Shown in pieces: positions 22,359 through 37,955 of a stretch of DNA of 64,000 bases (its first letter is position 1; each line of letters begins with the position of its first letter). Origin of the DNA: Cichorium intybus (lineage: Eukaryota; Streptophyta; Magnoliopsida; Asterales; Asteraceae); assembly GCA_023525715.1 (NCBI GenBank), contig CM042010.1, forward strand, positions 60,329,729 to 60,393,728, given 5' to 3'. The notes below the pieces were generated by a model. The model was not told the origin of the DNA. It ran no database searches and worked only from the letters and a program-made list of their open reading frames with translations. A program made the position numbers and the translations under genes.

Positions 22359-25300
22359 AAAAGACACACGGGCAGTTGTCGCAGTGATACTGGGTCAGTA
22401 AGCTGCCGAAATTGTGAAAGAACGGGTCATCTTACACGTGAGTGTCGGGCGGAAAGAAGATGCTATCAATGTGGAGCTACAGATCACCTTCGTTCGAACT
22501 GTGCACAACTGAAATCTGGAGTCTACAGTGATAGATCCAAGGATGATCAAGGAGGGAAGAAAGAAGAGCCGAAGAACAAGGGACGACCAGTGGCCTCACG
22601 AGCTTTCCAGATGACTGTGGAGGAAGCCCGTGAGAAGACAGATGTGGTGACAGGTATCTTCACTCTTGATTCCATACCTGTATATGTTATATTTGATCCA
22701 GGAGCCACTCACTGTTTTGTATCGGAATCTTTGTTGCCTCGCTTGAATGTACCCTTAAAACCTATGGATGAAATCCTAGAAGTGGCTATAGCGGACGGCA
22801 GATATGTTTGGGTTTCTAAACATCTGGAAGGTTGTCAGCTTAAAATCTACGGGACCGTTTTCCCTATAGATTTGAAGCCGATGACTACCAATGAATTTGG
22901 TGTGATTGTGGGGATGGATTGGTTAGCAACGAATTATGCTAACATGGATTGCAGAAATAAAAACATCACAGTGTTAACACCGGATGGAGAATGGATAAAG
23001 ATTCAGGGTGAACGACCTCGGTTGAGAATGCCAGTCATCTCCTTTGCTCAAGCCCGAAGCTGTATCAGTAAAAGAGGGATGTCTTATCTAGCTTATGTAT
23101 CGGTGGCTCAACCGATTAAAGTGGGGGTAGCGAATGTGAATGTGGTGAACGAGTTCCCAGATGTGTTTCCAGACGAACTTCCAGGGTTGCCACCAGATCG
23201 ACAGGTTGAGTTCACGATTGAACTGGTTCCGGGAGCTGCACCTGTTGCCCGAGCTCCATACCGTTTGGCACCTTCAGAGATGGTGGAACTGCGAAAGCAA
23301 CTGGAAGAACTGTTAGATAGGGGTTTTATCAGACCGAGTACATCGCCTTGGGGAGCCCCTATTTTGTTTGTCAAGAAGAAAGATGGGTCAATGCGCATGT
23401 GTATTGACTATCGGGAATTAAACAAGATCACAGTAAAGAACAAGTACCCGCTACCCAGAATAGACGACTTGTTTGATCAACTACAAGGCGCGTCCTACTT
23501 TTCTAAGATTGACCTGAGGTCGGGTTACCATCAACTGAAGATAAGAGAATCTGACATTCCGAAGACAACTTTCCGAACGCGATACGGTCATTATGAGTTT
23601 TTGGTGATTCCTTTTGGGTTAACCAATGCTCCAGCCGTATTCATGGATCTTATGAACCGAGTGTGTCGACCGTTTCTTGATACCTCGGTGATAGTGTTTA
23701 TTGATGACATCTTGGTGTATTCGCGAAGCCAAGCCGAACATGAAGTACATCTGCGACAAGTGTTGGAGTTGCTTCGCCGGGAGAAGTTGTATGCAAAATT
23801 CTCCAAGTGTGAATTCTGGCTAAGAGAAGTCCAATTTCTTGGCCATGTAATTAATGTCGAAGGAGTGAAAGTTGATCCAGCAAAGATTGAGGCCGTGATG
23901 AAGTGGGAACCGCCCCGAAGTCCCACTGAGGTACGAAGTTTTCTTGGTTTGGCAGGCTATTACAGAAGATTTGTAGAGAATTTCTCCTCGATAGCCGTTC
24001 CGTTGACCAAGTTGACCAAGAAAGGCGAAAAATTCACATGGGCCGAAAAGCAGCAAGAAGCATTCCAGAAACTGAAACAAGCTTTATGTGAAGCACCGGT
24101 GTTAGCCCTACCGCAAAGCGGAGAAGAGTATGTGATCTACAGCGATGCTTCTAGAGTCGGACTTGGGTGTGTTCTAATGCAGAAAGGTCGGGTCATAGCC
24201 TATGCGTCCCGCCAATTAAAAGATGCTGAAAAGAAATATCCAGTTCATGATCTGGAATTAGCTGCGGTGGTTCTAGGATTAAAGCTGTGGAGGCACTATT
24301 TATACGGTGTAAAATTTGTCATTTACACAGATCACAAGAGCCTGAAGTACCTCTTCGATCAGAAAGAGCTTAACATGAGACAGCAAAGGTGGATGGACCT
24401 ACTTAAAGACTTTGACTGTGAAATTCAGTACCACCCTGGCAAGGCGAATGTGGTGGCAGATGCTCTAAGCAGAAAAGAAGCTCCTTTGAAAGTTACATCC
24501 GCATGTATAGGGGTAGTAAGCCGGTTACCAGAATTGATTCGTGCAGCACAAGAAGAAGCGTGTAAGTCGGCGAATGTAAAAAGCGAAAGAATGGTTGGAT
24601 ATTTGAAGCATCTGGAAGAAAATGCTCAGAAATTGAAGACCTTCAGAGGTCGAATATGGGTCCCAAAACAAGGAGAAGCGCGGAATTTGCTTCTAGAAGA
24701 TAGCCATTTTAGTCGATATGCAGTTCATCCGGGTAGTACCAAGATGTATCGGACGTTAAAACCGATGTATTGGTGGCCTGGAATAAAGAGGGACATTGGA
24801 AGATATGTGGAAAGATGTTTGACTTGTCTGCAAGTTAAGTCAAACCATCAGAAACCGTACGGGGAAATACAACCATTGCCGGTTCCAGAGAAGAAATGGG
24901 ACCATATTACCATGGATTTTGTGACAAAGTTGCCGCGGACACCGCGAGGTTATGATTCTATATGGGTGATTGTTGATCGATTGACTAAATCGGCACAATT
25001 TATACCATATAAAGAAAAGTACAAAGTAGATCAACTAGCGAAAATCTACATTGATGAGGTAATTTGTCGGCATGGATTCCCAGCATCGATTGTATCCGAC
25101 CGAGACAGTAGGTTTACTTCTCATTTTTGGCAGAGTCTTCAAAAGCAACTGGGTACAAAAGTACTTATGAGTACAGCATATCACCCGCAGACCGATGGTC
25201 AGAGTGAAAGAACTATCCAGACTTTGGAAGACATGCTGAGAACTTGTATCATTGACTTCGGTGGAAGTTGGGAAGATCATTTGCCTTTAGTGGAATTCGC

Positions 25301-25952
25301 GTACAATAACAGCTATCATTCCAGCATTCAGATGGCCCCGTATGAAGCCTTGTATGGATCACCGTGCCGTACTCCGACCTGCTGGACTGAAGTTGGGGAA
25401 AAGCCGTTGGCTGGACCCGAAATTGTAGCACAGACTGAAGAAAAGATCAAACTGATACGTGAAAATTTGAAGGTAGCTCAGAATAGAAAGAAACAGTACG
25501 CGGACAAACGGGTGAAACCGATAGAATTCCAAGTAGGAGATATGGTAATGCTCAAAGTATCCCCTTGGAAAGGCTTAATTCGTTTTGGGAAGAAAGAAAA
25601 GCTGAGTCCTCGTTTCATTGGACCTTTCCGTATATCCCAAAGAGTTGGAGCCGTGGCGTATAGATTGGAGTTACCTGATGAACTTCATGGTATACATGAT
25701 GTATTTCATGTGTCCCATTTGAGAAAAACCTTATTTGATAAGTCTCAACAAGTACCTCTTGCTGAAATAGAAGTGGATGACAAGTTGAGATACCCGGAAC
25801 AACCCGAGAGGGTGCTAGACCGAAAGATAAGACAGCTGCGAAACAAGAAAATTAGTATGGTAAAAGTGCTTTGGCGTCATCACAAAGGTTCCGACATGAC
25901 GTGGGAGACCGAAAGTGAAATGAGGGAAAAATACCCTCAACTTTTTGTATGA
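22359..25952 (+). CDS. Gypsy-1 Pol (protease, RT, RNase H, integrase, chromodomain)
   Basis: Same frame as gag after the TGA; open from 22359, with a usable internal start only from 22590 on. In order: the second zinc knuckle (CRNCERTGHLTREC) and a third (CYQCGATDHLRSNC); a protease site FDPGATHCF, where the usual Asp-Ser-Gly is Asp-Pro-Gly; the RT catalytic FIDDILVYS (about 23698-23724); RNase H with YSDASRVGLGCVL and TDHKSLKYLFDQ; integrase zinc finger (HPGSTKMYRTL ... CLTCLQVK) and core (MDFVTKLPRTPRGYDSIW, SDRDSRFTSHFW, QSERTIQTLEDML); and the C-terminal KVLWRHHKGSDMTWETE, the chromodomain-like end of chromoviruses. About 1,200 codons, family-normal length. Confidence 0.95.
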   Translation, partial: KRHTGSCRSDTGSVSCRNCERTGHLTRECRAERRCYQCGATDHLRSNCAQLKSGVYSDRSKDDQGGKKEEPKNKGRPVASRAFQMTVEEAREKTDVVTGIFTLDSIPVYVIFDPGATHCFVSESLLPRLNVPLKPMDEILEVAIADGRYVWVSKHLEGCQLKIYGTVFPIDLKPMTTNEFGVIVGMDWLATNYANMDCRNKNITVLTPDGEWIKIQGERPRLRMPVISFAQARSCISKRGMSYLAYVSVAQPIKVGVANVNVVNEFPDVFPDELPGLPPDRQVEFTIELVPGAAPVARAPYRLAPSEMVELRKQLEELLDRGFIRPSTSPWGAPILFVKKKDGSMRMCIDYRELNKITVKNKYPLPRIDDLFDQLQGASYFSKIDLRSGYHQLKIRESDIPKTTFRTRYGHYEFLVIPFGLTNAPAVFMDLMNRVCRPFLDTSVIVFIDDILVYSRSQAEHEVHLRQVLELLRREKLYAKFSKCEFWLREVQFLGHVINVEGVKVDPAKIEAVMKWEPPRSPTEVRSFLGLAGYYRRFVENFSSIAVPLTKLTKKGEKFTWAEKQQEAFQKLKQALCEAPVLALPQSGEEYVIYSDASRVGLGCVLMQKGRVIAYASRQLKDAEKKYPVHDLELAAVVLGLKLWRHYLYGVKFVIYTDHKSLKYLFDQKELNMRQQRWMDLLKDFDCEIQYHPGKANVVADALSRKEAPLKVTSACIGVVSRLPELIRAAQEEACKSANVKSERMVGYLKHLEENAQKLKTFRGRIWVPKQGEARNLLLEDSHFSRYAVHPGSTKMYRTLKPMYWWPGIKRDIGRYVERCLTCLQVKSNHQKPYGEIQPLPVPEKKWDHITMDFVTKLPRTPRGYDSIWVIVDRLTKSAQFIPYKEKYKVDQLAKIYIDEVICRHGFPASIVSDRDSRFTSHFWQSLQKQLGTKVLMSTAYHPQTDGQSERTIQTLEDMLRTCIIDFGGSWEDHLPLVEFAYNNSYHSSIQMAPYEALYGSPCRTPTCWTEVGEKPLAGPEIVAQTEEKIKLIRENLKVAQNRKKQYADKRVKPIEFQVGDMVMLKVSPWKGLIRFGKKEKLSPRFIGPFRISQRVGAVAYRLELPDELHGIHDVFHVSHLRKTLFDKSQQVPLAEIEVDDKLRYPEQPERVLDRKIRQLRNKKISMVKVLWRHHKGSDMTWETESEMREKYPQLFV

Positions 25953-25972
25953 TTTCGGGGACGAAATCTCTT

Positions 25973-25986
25973 AAAGGAGGGGAGAA
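25973..25986 (+). promoter_or_regulatory. Gypsy-1 polypurine tract
   Basis: AAAGGAGGGGAGAA two bases before the 3' LTR. Confidence 0.88.
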
Positions 25987-25988
25987 TT

Positions 25989-27882
25989 TGTAATGCCAAA
26001 ATGTATTTTATTATGTAATTATAATAAAAGGACAAAATGGTCATTTTACCTTAGAAGGGTAATTTGGTCTTTTGGACAGAAAAGGGCTTGTTTTGTAATA
26101 ATATTTTGAGTCTTGGACTTAAAATGTTATAAAAGTTTATTTGTGTCATAAATTGTGTAAATGGTGGCAAGAGTTTAAGAATTAGAACTTCAAGGACCAA
26201 AAATGTAAATTTTGGAGGTATAAAAGAAAACACTTGTGCAGAATTTTGAGGGTTACGGGAGAGTTCTAGTGGCTGAAATTCTGCAGAAAACTTGAAGGTT
26301 CTTGAAGATTGAAGCTTGGAAATTGGATTAGAGCATTCAAAGGGTAGAATTGGAAGTTTTGGAGGTAAGTTCTTCAAGTTCTTGATAGTTGTTCTTGATA
26401 AGTTTTGTAGAACTCAAAAACTGCAATTACAGTTATGATTGGGTGTTTAAATTGATGTAATACCTCCATTAAGTCATGCTAGTAAGAGCTTAACTCAACA
26501 AAATGGAAGTAGGTTGTTATAATTGATGAATTTGAAGTTTTGGGGTTGTTAGAAATAAGAACCCTAATTCTTCATATGATTGATTGAGTGGGTTTTGATG
26601 GATAAAAACCTTGTTAAAATGTAAGGTTTTAGCCTAGGAACAAACCCCAAACGATTAAGAACAGAAATAAGGACTTAATGGGCCAAAACTGCAAGCTACA
26701 GTGCATAAATCGCGACTGGCCAGGGGACCTGCACTGCCGCTAGGCGCAGTGCGCCCAAGAGCCAGGCGCAGTGCGCCCTGACCCTGGCGCAGTGCGCCCT
26801 CCAAGCAGGGGCCAGGCAGGGAATCAAAAACGCTAACTTTTGCTTGGCTTGTCCGATTTAGCTCAAACTTGAACCGTAGGCTCGTTATGGTCTGAAAAGT
26901 TTGGGAAAATTTTTATATTGAGTTTTCGACCCCTCGGGGGCACTGTAGATCGATTCGAATGCATCGGTGAATAGTAAAATTCATAAAAAGTTAGTAAACG
27001 GAAAGTTTATTAACTAGGCATTGTTTATAATGATATTGTATTGAACTCTATTGCATTAGAGTTAATTGGAATGGTTGTAAACCTATAATCATTTTGATAA
27101 TAAATGGAATTATAGGTACGGGACAAAATCCTACGGATTTCATTCCAAGGCAAGAAACAATAAACGCTAGTTGTAGCAAACCTTCAGGTGAGTAATCTCA
27201 CTGTTATCCGTTGTGATATATGTTATATGAGCAGCTGCAGATGAATATGATTTTGGGGGACAAAAATGACGATTACATGATTTGAAATATGACGAGACCA
27301 GATAAGCCGTGAGTCTACGATAGACAAGAACGGAGCTGTGAGTCAATATATCCATGTAAACTGTGACATGACAAGACCAGATAAGCCGTGAGTCTATAAT
27401 AGACTAGAACGGAGCTGTGAGTCAAACTTATACAGACAAGACCGGATAATCCGTGAGTCATTGCGATGGCAAGAACGGAGCCGTGAGTCTAGGCAACAGC
27501 GGGCTAACCCGTGAGCCATATTTGATTTTATATTTTATGATAATGCATAATTGATTTTGTATAGAGAATTTTATTCTTATACATGTTATACTTGTTATGA
27601 TTACTCATTGGGCTTTATAGCTCATAGTTTATTTGATATGTCCCTGCAGGTGAGCGTGACCCTGCTAAAGGAAAAGACAAAGTCCGTGACTGATGATTTA
27701 GAATTTGAAGTGACATCCCGGCTTGAAGAATGTATAATATATTATGTATTGTACTTCGTGATACTCTTGTACTCGTATTGTATTGACTAAAACCCCTTAC
27801 TTATGTTTTATTTGTAAAATATTTGGTTTGAAAAAAATGAAAAATTTTTGGGGTGTTTTTGGTTAATAAGTCGGGTGTTACA
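25989..27882 (+). repeat. Gypsy-1 3' LTR
   Basis: 1,894 bp, about 99% like the 5' LTR. Begins TGTAATGCC where the 5' LTR has TGTAACACC. The length difference is mostly one minisatellite unit. Confidence 0.95.
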
Positions 27883-29392
27883 TATGACAACCAAGTTTGG
27901 AACTTGGTTGACAATGTACTAGGTCGAAAGACAGTTGGGTGCAAGTGGATCTTCAAGAAGAAGACCGACATAGATGGTAAGGTACACACCTTTAAGGCTC
28001 GACTGGTTGCGAAGGGCTTTACTCAAACCCCGAGGGTTGACTATGATGAGACCTTCTCACCAGTGGCCAAGATTAAGTCCATTAGGATAATGCTTGCCAT
28101 AGCTGCATTTCATGACTATGAAATTTGGCAAATAGATGTCAAAACCGCTTTCCTCAATGGGAAGTTAGTTGAGGATGTTTACATGAATCAGCCAGAGGGT
28201 TTTATAGACACAAAGCATCCTAATAAGGTGTGTAAGCTTGAGAAATCAATCTACGGATTAAAACAAGCTTCTCGCAGCGTAATCTCTGCTTCCATGAGAA
28301 AGTCAAATAGTTTGGTTTCTCTAGGAGTGAAGATGAGTCCTGCGTATATGTCAAGGCTAGTGGGAGTATAGTCACTTTTCTGGTGCTGTATGTTGATGAC
28401 ATACTGCTCATGGGAAACGACATTCCAACCTTGCAAGATGTTAAGTCTTGGCTTGGGAAGTGTTTCGCCATGAAAGACCTAGGAAAGGCTGCCTATATTC
28501 TCATGATAAGAATATTGAGAGATAGGAAGAAGAGACTAATAGGACTTAGTCAAAGTACATACTTGGATAAAGCACTAAAGAGGTTTAGTATGGAAAATTC
28601 CAAGAAGGAAGAGCTGCCTATCTAGAGCAATGCAAAGTGGAGTAAGACTCAAAGCCCGAGTACAGATGAGGAAATAGCTGACATGAGTCGGGTACCTTAC
28701 GCTTCGACGGTAGGATCGATCATGTACACTATGCCATGTACTCACCCCGACGTGTCCTTCGTTTTGAGCATGGTTAGTCGTTATCAGGGAAACCCTAGAA
28801 GGGCTCATTGGATAGTTGTTAAGAATATACTTAAGTATCTGCGGAGAACGAAGAACATGGTTCTAGTCCTTGGTGGCAGTGATACATTGAGAGTTAGCGG
28901 GTACATAGACGCTAGCTTCCAGACAGATAGAGACAACGGTCGGTCTCAGTAGGGCTGGGTATTTCTTTTGAAGGGAGGAGCGATTACTTAGAAGAGTTCC
29001 AAGCAAGAGACAGTGGCTGATTCTACGTGCTAATCAGAGTACATAGCAGCGAGTGAAGCGTCAAAGGAAGCGGCTTGGCAGAAGAACTTCATCGGTGACC
29101 TTGGAGTAGTCTCGAGTATTCAGTAGCCTATGGAACTATTCTGCGATAATGAAGGAGCGGTTGCTTTGAAAAAGGAACCGAGAGATCATGGAAAGTCCAG
29201 ACATATCGACGAAAGTACCACTACATCAGGCATAGAGTAGAAGAAGGTCACCTCCTTGTTAAGAGGGTATCATCTGAAGATAATCCTACAGATCCCTTGA
29301 CAAAGGCTCTAAGTAGGATCAAGCACAATCATCATGCTAGGAGCATTGGATTGCGAGATGATATTAGTTTTTGTAATTATATAGGGTTTTGA
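27883..29392 (+). pseudogene. Copia-2 reverse transcriptase-RNase H part
   Basis: Resumes the frame broken at 19279: GCKWIFKKKTDIDGK, ARLVAKGFTQTP and IDVKTAFLNGKL follow. A one-base deletion near 28280 shifts the frame. YVDDILLMGNDIP with the catalytic Asp pair is then read at 28386-28425 in another frame, with TAG stops at 28623-28625 and 28950-28952. RNase H pieces (SGYIDASFQTDRD, and a decayed CDNEGAVAL-type block at about 29140-29170) follow. It ends near 29392. At least four disabling lesions make it a pseudogene. Confidence 0.88.
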
Positions 29393-30242
29393 AACTTGTA
29401 ATAATGTAAATGTAATTGACTTTTGTGATTTAATAATAGAGAATTATTGATGAGTATTGTTTACTGCTATTTGTCAATTGTTTATCATTGTGTTTCACTT
29501 TGCATGTTTTACTTCCTGAATAATATGATTATTCAAACATCCACAGTCACTCATACTTTAGGAAGTAAGTATTGAATTAAGGTTGTCATGAATTGGCTTG
29601 TAGATTGTCTAAGGAGTTAGACATAGCAACAACATTGCTACAACGTTCATGAGTACTTAGAAAATGGAGATTTGAGTATTGGATAAACCCACGCTCAAAG
29701 GATTGATTCATGGATTATATCACGAGCAATTTTGAGACGATAACATCTTATGATCTTGAAGCGGAGACATATGACTTATGATTTACAAGGCAATTGCTTA
29801 TTGACTATGCGAAAACGCATCGGTAACTCGGTGTTATAAAACGTGTTGTTGTGAGTGATTTGTCTAGTAAAAGATATAAGCATATGAGTCGAAGCTTATT
29901 CGTTCATTGACCCTGATGGGAAACAGATATCTGTAGACCTCTCGATGATTTTGAAGTTGACTGAAAGTGTTGGCCAACCAGGACTTAATTGATGTGTTCA
30001 ATTAGTAGTCTTAAAGTCATATGCAAATCAGAAATCGGAAAACAGAGTATCAGACTGAGATTGATCTTAATCCATGTCTCAAGTCCGGAAATATCTTGTT
30101 GGATGGAGAATCATATGATCACTTATCTATGGACAAAACTGGCTAGGTCAGAGTTCGGCAACGGTTTCTTAGAAGCTACATTTGCTGATTAATTAGAAGG
30201 TAAATTGAAAATTATAGTCATAGACTTATCCAAGTGGGAGAC
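29393..30242 (+). other. Copia-2 3' untranslated region and polypurine tract
   Basis: 850 bp of non-coding sequence. From about 29500 it is closely similar to 53185-53924 in the Gag-only element. Ends with the polypurine tract AAGTGGGAG (30232-30240) before the LTR. Confidence 0.8.
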
Positions 30243-30972
30243 TGTTGGATTAGGTGTCTAAGCTATGACTAATAATTTGTATTTATTTAATTAATAGAAG
30301 CAAAGTCCATTTGGGTTGCCCTCATAGCTAGAGGTTTGGCAGAAATACCAGGAGAGAGAAAGATTGATTTATTATACGATTAATAAATCAATAGAAATAA
30401 AATAAATAGTTTATTAATATATTATGGAGATAATATATTAATTAGAAATAGTATTATTTGATTAATAATTAGTCATAAATTAATTGGATTAATTTTGGGC
30501 ATTAATTAGATTAATCAAGAGTACAGGGGCTAAACTTGTGACTATTCAATAGTTGAATTTGACATGCACGGCACACGTGCATATGGCCGCGACATGCGTA
30601 TCAATCAGCTGGAAAATAGCTTAGAGATAGGGTTTATCTCAGTTTGAAGTCAAATGAGGTTTATCTCTAAGCGTTATCTGGTAGCCTATAAATAGGGACC
30701 CCTGGACCTTGTTTGTTTGGGCCATTCCCTGACTTTCTCTTTGGAATTTTCGAAACCCTAGCACTGGGTGTGACTACATTTGAGGCAAGACAATTATGTT
30801 GCTTGACTTCCAAGATTTGAACTAAAGGTTAGTTTTTCTTCTTTATTTCTTTTAGTAAATTTTATCTGGCCTTTAGGATTATTATTACATGTTCAAAGAT
30901 AGAAAACATAGATCCAATCTAGGTTGCATGTGAACTTAGGGTTTGAGTTTATTGATTGCATAAAACCTTTCA
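30243..30972 (+). repeat. Copia-2 3' LTR
   Basis: 730 bp, TGTTGG...TTTCA. It holds the unshortened form of the segment deleted in the 5' LTR, and is followed by the duplication GTAAA. Confidence 0.95.
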
Positions 30973-31067
30973 GTAAATTTAAATATATTTTTAGCTTCAT
31001 ATATGAATTAAAGTACACACACTTATATTTTTACTATTTCAACATTTTGATATCATATATAATTTAA

Positions 31068-31843
31068 TTAAGGGAAAGTTGCAAACAAGTAACTAAGTTT
31101 ATATAAAATGTTGATTTTGACACTATGTTTATTTTATTTTATTTTTGCAATTAAGTCAGTAAGTCACTAAGAATTTTTTAAATTCTTACAAGTTTGACCA
31201 TTTGACCAGTCAACCTAGTTGCTAATGTGGTATGGTGACGTGTCAGTCTTTGATGATGTAGTACTGACGTGGCATGATGATCTTTTCTATTTTAGCTAAA
31301 AATTTCTTTTATTTTTACTTATTTGACTACGAGATAAATAATAACTCAATAAAGAAATTCACTCAAATATAAGCTATAATTACCACTTCTATTCAATATA
31401 TATTTTATACATTTAATATAATTATCAGTAGATAGTATATACAATCACCGGATATCATCTTACTTTTAAATCAACTTTTAAAAGCATGCTTTGAATTTTT
31501 TTTATAATTATCAGTATATAGTATATACAATCTTCGTATATCATATTACTTTCAAAACATTGTAATTGTACTTAAAAAACTAAATATCATCATCTATCAC
31601 TTATAATTGTTGTTTTAAATCTTACTTTACTAATAAATCATGGTCGTGCCAGTGCCACATCATTAAAAACTGATATGTTGTCATGTCAGGTCAGCGGGCA
31701 ACTCAGTTGACCGGTCAAATGGTCAAAATTGAAACAAAATAAAAAACTTAGTGATTTAATTGCCAAAAAAATAAACACAGCGTCAAAATCAAGATTTTGT
31801 GGAAACTTAGTGAATTTTTTTTTTTTTTTGCAATTTACTCTTT
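31068..31843. mobile_element. Foldback element with about 200-bp inverted arms
   Basis: The left arm begins TTAAGGGAAAGTTGCAAA and the right arm on the other strand AAAGAGTAAATTGCAAA. Both continue with TTGATTTTGAC, CAATTAA.TCA.TAAG, GACCATTTGACC.GTCAAC and a TGACGTG/TGACATG block. ATTTAA at 31062-31067 and 31844-31849 is the probable target duplication; related DNA at 14468 shows the uninterrupted site. No protein is encoded. It is a MITE or short MULE-like element. Confidence 0.7.
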
Positions 31844-33783
31844 ATTTAACTGAGATTCGCAAATGAATTACTTAAAATTCAAATGTGATTAATAAAAAAA
31901 TTATTGAAAAAACAGATAAAATTATCATTTATATGTGAATGAATATATTTAAAACAATGCAGTTCAGTATAGATTCACATATGCATCTACACCAACCGAA
32001 AGCATAAAAAAACAAAAAAAATTGATGTCTATTTATAGAGGAGGAAAAATTATGAATTTTGGAATATTTAGTTTTTTTTTGGAAAAGAATAAGCTTGAAA
32101 ATTGAAAAAACATAAAAAATGATGTGAGTTTTTGACTATAATCATCTAGACATCTACATGTGCATCCAACTAGTAAATATATATTCTTTTCTCTGGTCAT
32201 TAATATTTTGTATTACGCGCTCACGATTATTTCTTTGTCTAATTTTGATTTTCTACTCAATATAAATGTATCAATATAACAGAATAAACTAACTTATATA
32301 AACTAATGAAATAAGTTTTTTAAAGTTATTTTAATCCGATATCATAATGAAATTGCCTTTATTTTCGGTTTATCATTTTCAAGATTTTTGATGTATCGCA
32401 CGGAGCACCAATCCCAGGTTATATAACAAATGCAAAATACATGGAACCTGTGTATCAAAGTTTATATACATGTTTCCATTGTGATATACTGATATTTATT
32501 TTAAATTTATGTTACACAAAGTTCAATTTGCTACCCTCAACTATCGGCAGCTTGACAATTTTTATTATGAACTTGAACTAGACCCAACGCCTAGGATTTC
32601 ATGCGAGTTAGAACATGCCGACAGTTAAGAGGAAGAAAAGTGTCGGTGCCGCTAAATCTGGTGTACTAGAGACACCTTTTATTACTTGTCTGTTTCCTAT
32701 CGCTATTAATGTTGACTTGTGTCGATTTGTCTTGGTGGTTTAAAAATTGTGTTTCAAACTTTCATCAATTATAGATCAATAGGTATCTATATAAAGTGTT
32801 CTCTATATAAATTGGACAAATCTTCCAAGATACGAATCTTTGTTATTCAATTAATCTTTAAAATTTGAGAATTTTTAAACATAACACGAAACATGGTTTG
32901 ACAAAAAAACCAAAACTATAAATTTTTACGTAACCACATTTCGGTTGACCTGGAATGTGTTTAAGAGAAAACTGAATTACCTGTAAACCTTTATAGATAA
33001 ACGGAAAGAGACCACTCACATTGATTTCATAGTGATTAATAGAGGGTATTCACCGATATTATATATTCTTAAATGTCATTTAACGATTGGACCACAAGTT
33101 TCAAAGTTCCAAAATGAATGGTCCAATATAGTATTCAAGGCCCGATCTCAAAAAATTTCCAAAATCTTCCCAACTACTTTCCGAAGGATCAATCTTATCG
33201 GTCACCCTAACACTTCGAGTTTTGTTTAAGAAGAGAAGCACATGAAATTGAGAACTTCGAGTTTAGTTTAAGAAGAGAAATGGGTGAAACTAAAAAGTAA
33301 TTTTTTTTTTGATGTTTTTAGCCTTTTTACGGAAAGAATGGATAAAAGAGAATGGAAGATGAGAAATTATCTTCCTACCTAACCTTCTTTTCGATTTGGA
33401 AGGATTCAAAGAGAAAGAGTGTGACTAGTAAAAATAAAAGTCAAATATAAATTTTCTTTCTCTTCATTTCTACTCGGGAACGCATAAAATGTTCAGTTTC
33501 TTTTGATTTTCTTCCAACTCGGAAACACGAAAATATAACTTTATTTTTCTTCCTTTTCCCTTCTTTTCTCTCATTTTTTTTCTTTTCTCTTATTTTTTTC
33601 TTTGCTAAATTCGAGAACTATGTGCAACGATTTTTTAAGGAACACTGTATTTCTTCATCCCAAGAGGAGACAAAGTATATGCAAGTAATTTGGAGGAATT
33701 CGAATGAAATCTACGACAAGGCTTGAAAACGTTGAACCTTTGAATCGATATATCAAAGGTGAAATGCGCATAACTAAACAACG
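31844..33783. other. AT-rich intergenic DNA
   Basis: 31844-31960 continues the direct-repeat block also seen at 14450-14750. The rest has no recognisable gene. Positions 32520-32600 resemble a transposon terminus in style but lack an inverted mate. Confidence 0.4.
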
Positions 33784-34724
33784 TTGTGTAAAAATCAAAG
33801 ATTTATTTATGGTTTGAAGCAAGCATTTCAGAGCAATCAAAGAGTTAGGTTTTGCTTAAGAATGAGTAAGAGTGATATTGTGTTCTTGATCCTGTATATA
33901 GTTGACATATTGCTAATTGGAAATGACATTCCTAGCTTGCAAGGCGTAAACTCTTGGTTGGGAAATTGCTTTTCAGTGAAGGATCCATGAAATGCTGCCT
34001 ATATTTATGGAATCAAGAAAGTGTATTAAGACCAATTTAAGGTGCTAGTTGATCATCCATATAGATGGATATTTCATAGTGATGTGACTGCACTCACATG
34101 TACTTGATAGATATAAAGTATTGGAGAGATCCGCACTTAAAGATTACGTCATTGATTTTGTCACAAGTAATTCTAAAATGGTAATAAATTATTTCCTTAA
34201 AATGGAGATACATAGGATCTTAATCTACACTCTAGTATGCCTTGACCATTCCCCAACGTTATGCGTAACCATCGGCCATACAATAATTGATCACGTGTAA
34301 CATGATGAGTGTGTGAGGGCTACATAATCAAAGTTTATTTGTTCATATCACCTAGCATAGGGAAGTGATATCCATGAGACCCTCGATGATTCAGTGCTGA
34401 CTCTAACATATGGCTATATTTAGTCTGGATTCATATTGGGTCAAATTTACAGTCTGCTTTGTGGTCACCAAGTATCTCTATCGAGAAACAGAATATTGAA
34501 TGTTTGAGATTGATGATGTTCCTTGTCTCTCATTTATACAAATATCTAGAACAAAGGGGTATTTGATAACATAACTATACTACTGTTTCATACCTTTATG
34601 TTTTGAGTTCGGTACATGTCATGGATGACATAACGTATGCTGACTTTGTAGCAATGGTTTATTGCTAAATACTAATAATTGCAAATGATGTTATACATTT
34701 GTTTTTCCATGTGCAAGTGGGAGT

Positions 34725-34730
<6 letters not shown>
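33784..34730 (+). pseudogene. Decayed 3' end of another copia element (RT remnant)
   Basis: FIYGLKQAF and, shortly after, IVDILLIGNDIPSLQGVNSWLGN match the copia RT segment around the catalytic YVDD, here with the first Asp region damaged. The rest of pol is missing or unreadable. The sequence to 34730 resembles the 3' untranslated region of Copia-2 only in style. It ends in a polypurine tract AAGTGGGAG at about 34716-34724. Confidence 0.7.

Positions 34731-37955
<3,225 letters not shown>

Larger units (their letters stand above)
19280..27882 (+). mobile_element. Gypsy-1: Ty3/gypsy chromovirus (Tekay/Del-like), nested in Copia-2
   Basis: An 8,603-bp element with LTRs 19280-21188 and 25989-27882 (TGTAA...TTACA), flanked by TATGA at 19275-19279 and 27883-27887. 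Primer binding site 21192-21203; polypurine tract 25973-25986. Gag, protease, reverse transcriptase, RNase H, integrase and a C-terminal chromodomain-like segment lie in one frame, interrupted by one TGA. The order RT-RNase H-integrase defines Ty3/gypsy, and the chromodomain plus large LTR indicate a Tekay/Del-type chromovirus (inference). LTRs differ by roughly 15 substitutions and one 15-bp repeat-unit indel by eye, so it is young and inserted after Copia-2. Confidence 0.97.
14849..30972 (+). mobile_element. Copia-2: degenerate Ty1/copia element hosting a gypsy insertion
   Basis: 5' LTR 14849-15568 and 3' LTR 30243-30972, both TGTTGG...CA. They are flanked by GTAAA at 14844-14848 and 30973-30977. 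Total span is 16.1 kb; removing the 8.6-kb Gypsy-1 and its duplication leaves about 7.5 kb. Order is LTR, primer binding site, a long leader of about 1.2 kb, gag-protease-integrase, reverse transcriptase, RNase H, 3' untranslated region, polypurine tract, LTR. The LTRs differ by roughly 30 substitutions plus small indels by eye, so this insertion is clearly older than the others. Pol has several frameshifts and stops. Confidence 0.96.
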
